NCBI GenBank assembly: GCA_964549625.1
Contig: CAZJVA010000001.1
Span: 124,001-188,000 of the forward strand
DNA from: UBA12474 sp964549625
GTDB taxonomy: Bacteria; Babelota; Babeliae; Babelales; Babelaceae
Direction of reading: 5' to 3'
Length of the DNA: 64,000 nt
The position numbers and the translations under genes were made by a program. Below, in pieces: positions 57,384 through 64,000 of this stretch (positions are counted from its first letter, which is position 1; the number at the start of each line of letters is the position of its first letter). The notes under the pieces are model-generated. The model was not told the origin of the DNA. It did no database searches and worked only from the letters and a program-made list of their open reading frames with translations.

Positions 57384-58607
57384 CTATGTATCTGTTGTAC
57401 CATCTTTAGCCAGCTTTACAATAGTATTTTTTATTGCTTGAGCTAGAGGTTGTACGAGGTGGTCAAAGGAGTTTTCTGGAGGAAGTCCTATTTCTATGGC
57501 AACTGCTGGCATAGCTAATCCGATGAGAGGCCGCAATGGTATACCGCGAGGTTGATATAGGGCACAGATATTCTTGAGTTCTGATTGTAGATTTTGATGT
57601 AGTTCAGTGATAAAAGCGGTCGTAGTCGATAGGTGCTTGTGATAGATGGTATGAATAGTGCTCCAAGCACCTTGCGTTGTATGCCAGTGATCGGTAGACG
57701 GATGCGTTGTGTAGTAATAGAGATACCATGTAGTTGGTTCATGGGCGGTGTGGAAGAAGTTAAGGCTAATAAAGAGATCAGCTTGAAGTCGGTTAGAAAA
57801 TGTTGCGGTTTGTAGTGGTTCGATGGTTTCACCGGGGAACCTGGTCAATACAATCCGGTAAGAGCCATCTCGAGCCAATTCTTCTTTCAATTTTTCTGCA
57901 TATTGTAATGTAATTCCTCGTTCAAACGTTCCTTCGATAAGACGGCCTTTGTTGCCGGCGTCTCCTGCTGGGTCAATCATAATAGTGATCTGGGATTTAT
58001 TTGCAAAAGCAGGAATAGGCCCAATTTTTTTGAGTGCCTTTTTAAGTTCTGGAAAGCCAGTTGTTGGCCAGGGGATGCTACAGTCAAAGTGATAGTCACT
58101 TAATGGCTTGTGGTGGACGAGCCAGATTACTGAGCGAAGAGTTGAAATATTAGCGTTTAGCGTTTTGCAAAGAGATTCTAAAAATGCCAATTTGTTTTCG
58201 ATCGAGGATTGCTTATTGAATGGGGGGCGATCAAATGAGATGATCAGTTCCTGCTGGTCCTTGGTTAATGTTGCGCTTTGGATAGTGGTTTCTTTTTCCA
58301 GTAATCCCTCTTCGTTTATCTTAGCCAGCCAGGCAGCGCTTATTGTGTGGGCGTTGACCTCTGGTTTTTCGGAAAACAAGATAGCAACTTCTTCTGTTTT
58401 GTTCTTTTTCTTGGGTAGGTGGATGGTGATATTCTTTTTTGAGCGGATATGTTGGTTGGTTTGAATATCAAGTTTTTTTTGTTGTTTGCATGAAGGAAAG
58501 TTGAGGATTATCCATCGATTTGAAAGTGCAAATATGCCGAGGCCTGTGCAGATGGCACCAAATAATATAGCTACGAAAAAAAATGTGTTTTTACTTGCAA
58601 GCTTCAT
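57384..58607 (-). CDS. Amidase_3-fold protein with degenerate zinc site (membrane-anchored)
   Basis: 407 residues from ATG 58607; the start overlaps the end of recD2 by 17 bases. An N-terminal membrane anchor (FFFVAILFGAICTGLGIFAL) is followed by a region (about 80-170) resembling a GerMN-like domain and then an N-acetylmuramoyl-L-alanine amidase fold: MIDPAGDAGNKG (about 210-221), the Glu-containing EGTFERG (226-232), VLTRFPGE, DLFISLNFFH and the late Glu in AIEIGLPPE. The family's first and third zinc histidines (in DPGHGG and SIHxN) are Gly and Asn here. The Glu ligand and late Glu remain. It therefore is probably not an active amidase, but may bind cell wall. Confidence 0.7.
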   Translation of the reverse strand: MKLASKNTFFFVAILFGAICTGLGIFALSNRWIILNFPSCKQQKKLDIQTNQHIRSKKNITIHLPKKKNKTEEVAILFSEKPEVNAHTISAAWLAKINEEGLLEKETTIQSATLTKDQQELIISFDRPPFNKQSSIENKLAFLESLCKTLNANISTLRSVIWLVHHKPLSDYHFDCSIPWPTTGFPELKKALKKIGPIPAFANKSQITIMIDPAGDAGNKGRLIEGTFERGITLQYAEKLKEELARDGSYRIVLTRFPGETIEPLQTATFSNRLQADLFISLNFFHTAHEPTTWYLYYYTTHPSTDHWHTTQGAWSTIHTIYHKHLSTTTAFITELHQNLQSELKNICALYQPRGIPLRPLIGLAMPAVAIEIGLPPENSFDHLVQPLAQAIKNTIVKLAKDGTTDT

Positions 58608-60795
58608 TGCCAAACTCAGGGTGTAAGAGAAGTTGTTTTAAAAAAGAGGCCCGCTGGCCGCACTCTGTTTTTTTGATTGCGATAGCGATAGCCCTTGGTT
58701 CACCGATTAGGATGCATAGTTTTTGGGCTCGCGTAAATCCTGTATAGAGAAGATTGCGCTGTAGTAACATAAAATGCTGCATAAAACAGGGGAGCACTAC
58801 TACAGGGTATTCTGATCCTTGGCTCTTATGAATGGTTGTTGCATACGCAAGGGTGATTTCGCCCAGCTCGTCAGTGTCGTAGGTAACGTTGTTATTTTCG
58901 TTATATTCAACAACAATGCTCTGATTTTCTGTATCTACAGATTTAATGATGCCGAGGTCTCCATTGAAGACGTTTTTATCATAATTATTCCGAAGTTGCA
59001 TGACACGATCCCCTGGAGAAAAGTTTGTGCCAAAAAATGAGACTTTTGGGCGCGCATTGGGGAATAATAGTTTTTGCATAAAGCTGTTTAGTGCCTGAGT
59101 TCCTGCAATGCCTCGATTCATGGGGCTTAAAATTTGAAGATCGCTAGGTGAAAATTTTCTTTTGGGGAGTTCGCGCTCAATAAGGCGCGTGAGATAGGGG
59201 TATAAATTTTCCGCTGATGTTTCTTTGATAAAAATAACATCCTTTTTTTCGGAAGGTAGATCTATGGCGGTGGATGGAAATTCTCCATGATTAATGCGAT
59301 GAGCATTACGTATAATAAGGCTTTCTTTGGCTTGACGAAAAATTTCGGTCAAGCGCGTTGTTGGGATTGTTTCGCTTTGAATCATGTCTTTAAAGAAGTT
59401 GCCAGGCCCGACGGATGGTAATTGATCAATATCCCCCAAAAAAATTACTTGCGCTGTCGGTGGAATGGCATTTAGAAGAGCGTATGCAAGAAATATGTCT
59501 ATCATAGATGTTTCATCTATGATGAATACGTCTGCTTTTAGCGTATTGCTTTTGTTGTGTTTGAACTTCATTAATTGTGGGTCAAACTCAAGCATTCGAT
59601 GGATGGTCGTGGCGTATCGTCTTGTGCTTTCCATCATGCGCTTTGCGGCGCGTCCTGTTGGTGCAGCTAGTTTGTAAGTTATTTGGTGTGTATCTAGTAT
59701 TTCAAGCAACGAGCGTACCAATGTTGTTTTTCCTGTTCCGGGTCCGCCGGTAATAATGGAAACATTGGTTGATAAGGCTGTTATGATGCCGCGTACTTGT
59801 TGTTCATGGAGTGCAATAGTGTTTGGTCGAATTGTTGTCAGATTTCGTGCTATTGCGTCGAGGTTAAAGCATCGACTTTGTTTATACTTTTTGAGTGAGA
59901 GAAGTGATTGGCTGATTGATTCTTCAATGCGAAGATGTTTTGCTAATCCCAACCACCTTTTATTTTGATGCTTGATTGAGACGATTCGGCCTTGGTTTTG
60001 TAGGATTTCAAGAATTCGAGAAATGTTCGTAGCTTGAGGTATGGATAGAGCGTCAGCTGTTTTTTGTATTGTATCGTTTTCTTCAACATATAGATGACCT
60101 GAGCTGGCTGCTGTGGTGAATATATGTAATATTCCTGCACATATGCGGCGAGGATCATCAGGGACAATGCCCATTTTTTGTGCGATGTTATCTGCTGTTG
60201 AAAAGCCAATGCCCCAAACATCTTCAGCTATTTTATAAGGATTTTCTTGGACGATAGTCAGTGTCGCGTGTTTATAATGTTTGTAGATGCGTAAAGCATA
60301 GGCCGGAGAAATGTCTTTTTCCCGCAAAAACATAAGCACGCGGCCAAAATCGCGTTGCTCTTTCCACGCATTTGTTATTTGTTCTGCTCGTTTTGGTCCA
60401 ATACCTTCGATAGAAGAGAGGCGGTGCGGTTCGTTTTCGATTACCTGGATAAGTTTGTCTCCAAATGCACGAACAAGTTTTTCGCCATAAACCTGGCCAA
60501 TTCCTTTAACCATCCCAGAGCCAAAATATTTAATGAGGCCTTCGGAACTTGTTGGAATGAGGACGTTGCAGTTTTGCGCAAAAAATTGTTTACCGAATTT
60601 GGGATGAGTAGTCCATGAACCGTAGACTTCTAAGGACAAACCTTCTTTGAGTAAGGGAGTAGTGCCGCGCACTACTGTTGATATTGCAGGTGTTTGTAGC
60701 ACAAAAATAGTGAAACCGCTGCTTTCATCGCAAAAAAGGATTCGTTCAACGGTCCCTGTTAGTTTTTCTAATGGTTTTGATTCTGTTGGTATCAC
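58591..60795 (-). CDS. recD2: RecD2/TraA-family ATP-dependent DNA helicase
   Basis: 734 residues from GTG 60795. The N-terminal OB-like domain, tandem helix-hairpin-helix motifs (MVKGIGQVYGEKL, SIEGIGPKRAEQI), and the SF1B core with Walker A GGPGTGKTT (Lys356), Walker B VFIIDETSM, the motif FLGDIDQLPSVGPG and the C-terminal TIHKSQGSEYPVVVLP are all present. RecD2 is a 5'-3' helicase involved in repair independent of RecBC. It sits between the helical exported gene (60814) and the amidase gene. Confidence 0.93.
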   Translation of the reverse strand: MIPTESKPLEKLTGTVERILFCDESSGFTIFVLQTPAISTVVRGTTPLLKEGLSLEVYGSWTTHPKFGKQFFAQNCNVLIPTSSEGLIKYFGSGMVKGIGQVYGEKLVRAFGDKLIQVIENEPHRLSSIEGIGPKRAEQITNAWKEQRDFGRVLMFLREKDISPAYALRIYKHYKHATLTIVQENPYKIAEDVWGIGFSTADNIAQKMGIVPDDPRRICAGILHIFTTAASSGHLYVEENDTIQKTADALSIPQATNISRILEILQNQGRIVSIKHQNKRWLGLAKHLRIEESISQSLLSLKKYKQSRCFNLDAIARNLTTIRPNTIALHEQQVRGIITALSTNVSIITGGPGTGKTTLVRSLLEILDTHQITYKLAAPTGRAAKRMMESTRRYATTIHRMLEFDPQLMKFKHNKSNTLKADVFIIDETSMIDIFLAYALLNAIPPTAQVIFLGDIDQLPSVGPGNFFKDMIQSETIPTTRLTEIFRQAKESLIIRNAHRINHGEFPSTAIDLPSEKKDVIFIKETSAENLYPYLTRLIERELPKRKFSPSDLQILSPMNRGIAGTQALNSFMQKLLFPNARPKVSFFGTNFSPGDRVMQLRNNYDKNVFNGDLGIIKSVDTENQSIVVEYNENNNVTYDTDELGEITLAYATTIHKSQGSEYPVVVLPCFMQHFMLLQRNLLYTGFTRAQKLCILIGEPRAIAIAIKKTECGQRASFLKQLLLHPEFGNEACK

Positions 60796-60813
60796 GACTT
60801 TTGTATCTAAATA

Positions 60814-61491
60814 TTATTTGCTGTTTTTTAAGGCCTCTCGATAAGCACGATGGGATTTAGGACAGTTTTGTACTAAATCGGACAAGAAGAGAAGCAGGTC
60901 GTCGATCAGTCTAGCAGAGATGGTAAAACTTGTCAGGCGCTTTGTTAAAGCCTCTTTTTCGTTGTTTTGTATTTGGCTCCATTCGAGTAAAATGCTGTCT
61001 TGTTTGTTGCGAAGTTGGCTCCAGTTTCTAATTAAAGGCACCATGAGTTGTTTCCCCTTTTGGAGCTCCTCTAGGTATTCGATGGAAAGTTTTTCAAAAT
61101 TGATTTTTAAATATTCAAATGATTCTTTGAGCGCCGCATCCATTTCCCCTGTCTTTGTTTCAATTTCAACGAGCTCATGTATTGTTTTGTATTCGTTTTG
61201 AAATGGAAGAAGCCCAAAGTGCTCAGGTCCAGAGCTGTCTTTCGTTAAGGGGAATGGCAGCGCAAAGTCGTAAATAAGGGCGAGCTTTTGTGCGATTTCT
61301 AAGCTTTTTGCGCCGTTGACAAGTATTATAAGATTTTGGGCGTAGGAAAAAATTTGTTCGATGCAGATTGCTTGTGTTCCATCGATTAGTCGCAGGATTG
61401 CCGAATCTAAAGCAATAGGCTGGATGCTTTTTGCCGGCGGTTGCCATATGGTTAGGGACAGTAGTAGCGTGAGCCAAGAGAAATGCTTCAT
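60814..61491 (-). CDS. Exported helical protein of unknown function
   Basis: 225 residues with AAGGAG ribosome site and a clear signal peptide (WLTLLLSLTIWQPPAKS). The mature part is Leu/Glu/Lys-rich and probably entirely helical, without membrane helices. No family recognised. It lies 20 bases after the barrel-like gene and 18 bases before recD2, so it belongs to the same operon. Confidence 0.62.
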   Translation of the reverse strand: MKHFSWLTLLLSLTIWQPPAKSIQPIALDSAILRLIDGTQAICIEQIFSYAQNLIILVNGAKSLEIAQKLALIYDFALPFPLTKDSSGPEHFGLLPFQNEYKTIHELVEIETKTGEMDAALKESFEYLKINFEKLSIEYLEELQKGKQLMVPLIRNWSQLRNKQDSILLEWSQIQNNEKEALTKRLTSFTISARLIDDLLLFLSDLVQNCPKSHRAYREALKNSK

Positions 61492-61511
61492 TGTATCTCC
61501 TTATTAGATGG

Positions 61512-63164
61512 TTACCAGTGAATATGTGCCGAAAAGCCCGCGCTCCAATCGTTTCCTGTTCCTGAGCTGCTAAATGTATAGTCGCCAAATAAAGCGATAC
61601 TCCATAGATGTTTATTTCGAGCGCCGCTCCAGGTAAGGGAGGCAAACAACTTGTTTTCAAATGCATTGGACGGTTTAGCTGAAATAATGTCGAGTGGAAA
61701 ATGGGTAGAATGGGGTAGTTTTATTGAGACTTGATCAGCTCCTTGGAACCAGAAGTCATAGCCGCACTCAAGGAAGCCAGCCCAGTGGCCCTTTTTGATT
61801 GATCCACGGTATTCAAAGCGTGGTCCCGGAGTAATGCGAACGGTTCGGGGGAGCGGATAAACGGTGCTTACTAGTTCGTCTTGAAGGAACCGTAAGTTTT
61901 TTTGGACATCGGCTGCTATACCATAATCGCGGTTGAAAGACGCGGCGTCTTTTATTTCGTTAAAAAAGCGTGTGGTATAATAAGAAGTTCCTCCTCCAAG
62001 GCGGATTATGTGTTGATGACTTAATGTGGAAGTCATATGGTATTCTGCTTCTGCTCGCGCAAATGCGCTTAGGTACCCTTGCCCCAAATTGGTGTTTCCA
62101 GCAATTCGGGTTAGGCGTTCAATAATACCGATTCCAAGATCTTTGGCGAAGTTTGCTTCTTTTTGTCCAAAGCCGTCTTGGATGCCACATGCAAACATCA
62201 TGAAATCAACGGTTGGTTGGTATGGGCATGTTTCAAACCGGCCTCCGATAAGCTTGTCAGTTATGACACAAGCACTAGGGAAAATAATTTCGGGTCCGAC
62301 TGCCAGTTCAAGGTTGCCGCAACAACCAGTAATGAGCGCTAGCAGTTTTAGGTCCCCTAGACCCAAAAGGTCTTCGGCGATGTGTTCGCGTATAGCCTTA
62401 TTAATAGCGTTGGGGTCTTGTGGTGGTTGATCTTTGGTCAAATTTTTTATAAATGGTTCGTTGGCGATGGCGTCTTGCTCTTTTTCGGTGAGCATAAAGT
62501 TATGTTCGATATAGTAGAGTGGTAATTGGATTTGGAATTTATATCTGGGTGATTGATAATTCCAAGCAAACAGCGTTCCTGCGCGGCGTTCTTCTAGCTT
62601 GATGTTGGTAAAGAGCGACAAGATTGTGTCGATGGAAATTGATGCTGCATCTGGGTATATTTCGTGGATTTTTTTTCCAAGTTCTTCGAACACTTCGATA
62701 AAATCATCGTTAAATGCGCTGAGATAATCTCGTATAGCGTCAAAATCTTTATAGTAATACTTTTCTTTTGTTTGGTTTAGAAACAGCGAGCAACTTAGAG
62801 TAGACATAGGATTGCAGTAGGTGCTATCTGCGTGTGGCATCCATGTTCTTTGGAAGTATGGAAGCTCCAAAATAGAACGGGTAATGGTTGGGTTAGTTCT
62901 TCCGTAAAGATTTTTTTGAATGACGTTTTGAATGGCGATTGTTGGGTCTGTCAACCAATTAAGAACTTCGTCGGGGCCAATTGAGCAGGCGCGTGTTGCA
63001 AGATATTCATTAAATGATTCGTCGATGCCGCCGGTTAGCTCATCAAAAAATTCGAAAGGGGTGTATGATTGAAAAAATTGGTTGGCGGATTGAGCATTGG
63101 ACAAGAAAAATAGTCCGATTACAAAAATAAGGTTTAGGGCAAAGTTTTTTTTGTTTTTTATCAT
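61512..63164 (-). CDS. Predicted outer-membrane protein of unknown family
   Basis: 550 residues from ATG 63164, chosen because it opens directly into the signal peptide (FALNLIFVIGLFFLSNAQSA); an alternative upstream GTG adds nine residues. The middle is mixed alpha/beta, with several Cys and a CGNLELAVGPEIIFPSAC-like segment; the C-terminal 250 residues are strand-rich, with alternating aromatics, and end in Trp (SAHIHW), compatible with a barrel. No family recognised. It is the first gene of the leftward operon. Confidence 0.65.
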   Translation of the reverse strand: MIKNKKNFALNLIFVIGLFFLSNAQSANQFFQSYTPFEFFDELTGGIDESFNEYLATRACSIGPDEVLNWLTDPTIAIQNVIQKNLYGRTNPTITRSILELPYFQRTWMPHADSTYCNPMSTLSCSLFLNQTKEKYYYKDFDAIRDYLSAFNDDFIEVFEELGKKIHEIYPDAASISIDTILSLFTNIKLEERRAGTLFAWNYQSPRYKFQIQLPLYYIEHNFMLTEKEQDAIANEPFIKNLTKDQPPQDPNAINKAIREHIAEDLLGLGDLKLLALITGCCGNLELAVGPEIIFPSACVITDKLIGGRFETCPYQPTVDFMMFACGIQDGFGQKEANFAKDLGIGIIERLTRIAGNTNLGQGYLSAFARAEAEYHMTSTLSHQHIIRLGGGTSYYTTRFFNEIKDAASFNRDYGIAADVQKNLRFLQDELVSTVYPLPRTVRITPGPRFEYRGSIKKGHWAGFLECGYDFWFQGADQVSIKLPHSTHFPLDIISAKPSNAFENKLFASLTWSGARNKHLWSIALFGDYTFSSSGTGNDWSAGFSAHIHW

Positions 63165-63245
63165 ATTCAATACACTTTTTTGGTGATACACTGGGACCCG
63201 TCGCGCAGGTTTAAATTGGGTTCATCCTAGCAAGCTTTGCCCTTG

Positions 63246-63274
63246 TTGACAAAATATTTGTTCGGGGGTCTAGT
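63246..63274 (+). promoter_or_regulatory. Candidate promoter of the deoxynucleoside kinase gene
   Basis: A perfect TTGACA (63246-63251) is followed by TCTAGT at 17 bases (63269-63274). The -10 box is poor; TAGTTG at 63271 is an alternative. The ATG follows about 36 bases later. Confidence 0.45.
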
Positions 63275-63310
63275 TGTGTACAAAAAAAGAATATTTTCCA
63301 GGGAGATTGC

Positions 63311-64000
63311 ATGGCGTATTTTGTGGTTGAAGGTAACATTGGCGCGGGCAAGTCGACGTTCATGCGGGTAGTCGGCTCCTTGCTCAATGCACACATTGTA
63401 TATGAGCCTCATCAGGCGTGGCAAAATATTGATGGCGAAAATCTTTTGGATGCATTTTATAGTGATGGCAACCGGTGGGCTTATACCTTTCAGACGTACG
63501 CCTTTTTAACTCGAATTTTTGCGCTCGAAGAGCAAATGAAAAAAGCCGAAAAGCCATATTTATTATCCGAGCGTTCTGTTTATGCTGACCGATATTGTTT
63601 TGCTAAAAATGCGTATGAAATTGGCTTGATGAACGAACTCGAGTGGAAGCTTTATTGCGATTGGTTTTCCTGGTTTGTTGAAAATCGTATGCAGCGCCCG
63701 CTAGGTTTTGTATACCTGCGCACAGACCCTTCGGTTTGTTATCAGCGTTTGAATAAGCGTAATCGTATCGAAGAAAAATTAGTTTCTCTCGATTATTTAA
63801 AATTGTTACACGCAAAGCATGAAAACTGGCTTGTGCATCGGCAGGATATTTCTCATCGCTTGCAAGATGTACCTGTTTTAGTGTTAGATTGCGATCAAGA
63901 TTTTGAAGCAAATGAGTTGTTGCAAAAAGAACATGCAGAGCGTGTGGCGGAGTTTGTTGTCCGACAGCTGGGCATCGAGCCTTCTCAGGTTTTTGCAAGC
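63311..64000 (+). CDS. Deoxynucleoside kinase (dCK/dGK family), partial at the right edge
   Basis: 230 codons to the end of the window without a stop. P-loop EGNIGAGKST (Lys14), LLSERSVYADRY with the conserved ERS, and YLRTDPSVCYQRL with the DRS/LID region (KRNRIEEK) identify a deoxynucleoside kinase of the dCK/dGK group. It phosphorylates deoxynucleosides (dA, dG or dC; the specificity cannot be read). With tdk it suggests dNTP salvage from an external source. GGGAG precedes the ATG. The full family length is about 210-260, so little is missing. Confidence 0.9.
   Translation, partial: MAYFVVEGNIGAGKSTFMRVVGSLLNAHIVYEPHQAWQNIDGENLLDAFYSDGNRWAYTFQTYAFLTRIFALEEQMKKAEKPYLLSERSVYADRYCFAKNAYEIGLMNELEWKLYCDWFSWFVENRMQRPLGFVYLRTDPSVCYQRLNKRNRIEEKLVSLDYLKLLHAKHENWLVHRQDISHRLQDVPVLVLDCDQDFEANELLQKEHAERVAEFVVRQLGIEPSQVFAS

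Overview
The window is a compact bacterial chromosome segment with mixed-strand operons. It carries a conserved backbone: the tRNA-rpmG-secE-nusG-rplKAJL-rpoBC cluster, rpsO-pnp, murA, comM, radA and recD2. Around this sit many proteins with no obvious family that start with export signals. Signal-peptide proteins of unknown function, exported versions of normally cytosolic ATPase families, outer-membrane-type barrels, a type II secretion pseudopilin operon and two deoxynucleoside salvage kinases together resemble a Gram-negative, host-dependent lineage such as candidate phylum Dependentiae (TM6). That assignment is inference from gene content; no rRNA is present to test it.

Layout. 1-3.9 kb (minus): an exported coiled-coil protein followed by an exported AAA+ ATPase that runs off the left edge. 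4.0-7.3 kb: murA faces a solitary atpG; divergent from atpG is a NYN-domain RNase gene with tsaE. 7.4-9.5 kb (minus): a MutS-type ATPase with a cleavable signal peptide. 9.9-22.3 kb (plus): tRNA-Tyr, -Gly, -Thr, -Thr, rpmG, tRNA-Trp, secE, nusG, rplK, rplA, rplJ, rplL, rpoB, rpoC, tRNA-Val, rpsO. 22.4-26.2 kb: pnp, rph and a possible DNA polymerase III delta-like gene. 26.6-29.5 kb: an M50-like protease gene divergent from comM-acpS, then initiator tRNA. 29.8-31.5 kb (minus): two tandem paralogous membrane proteins of unknown family. 31.7-38.2 kb (plus): tdk, radA, a 901-residue secreted protein, an outer-membrane barrel and a small secreted protein. 39.3-45.7 kb (plus): gspF-G-H-I-J-K followed by an MCE (MlaD-type) protein. 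46.5-47.9 kb: a VTT-domain membrane protein and TrmH. 47.9-52.4 kb (minus): a tripartite MacAB-TolC-like exporter whose outer-membrane component is split by a one-base frameshift. 52.5-56.7 kb (plus): a RecO-like protein and a very large MscS-family channel. 56.7-63.2 kb (minus): barrel protein, helical exported protein, recD2, a degenerate amidase and three tiny two-helix membrane proteins. 63.3 kb to the end: a deoxynucleoside kinase cut by the right edge.

How they fit together. The centre is core transcription and translation. The flanks are dominated by envelope and secretion functions (pseudopilins, MCE, MacAB-TolC, MscS-type channel, barrels, M50) and by recombination and uptake functions (comM, radA, recD2, RecO-like). 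Tdk and the deoxynucleoside kinase point to nucleoside scavenging. Genes are packed tightly: several convergent pairs share stop-codon bases and many operon partners overlap. The most unusual items are a Cys-rich zinc-ribbon-like insert near the RpoB N-terminus that resembles the RpoC zinc finger, exported MutS-like and AAA+ ATPases, a solitary atpG with its own dyad-containing promoter, and two families of small or medium tandem membrane paralogs.
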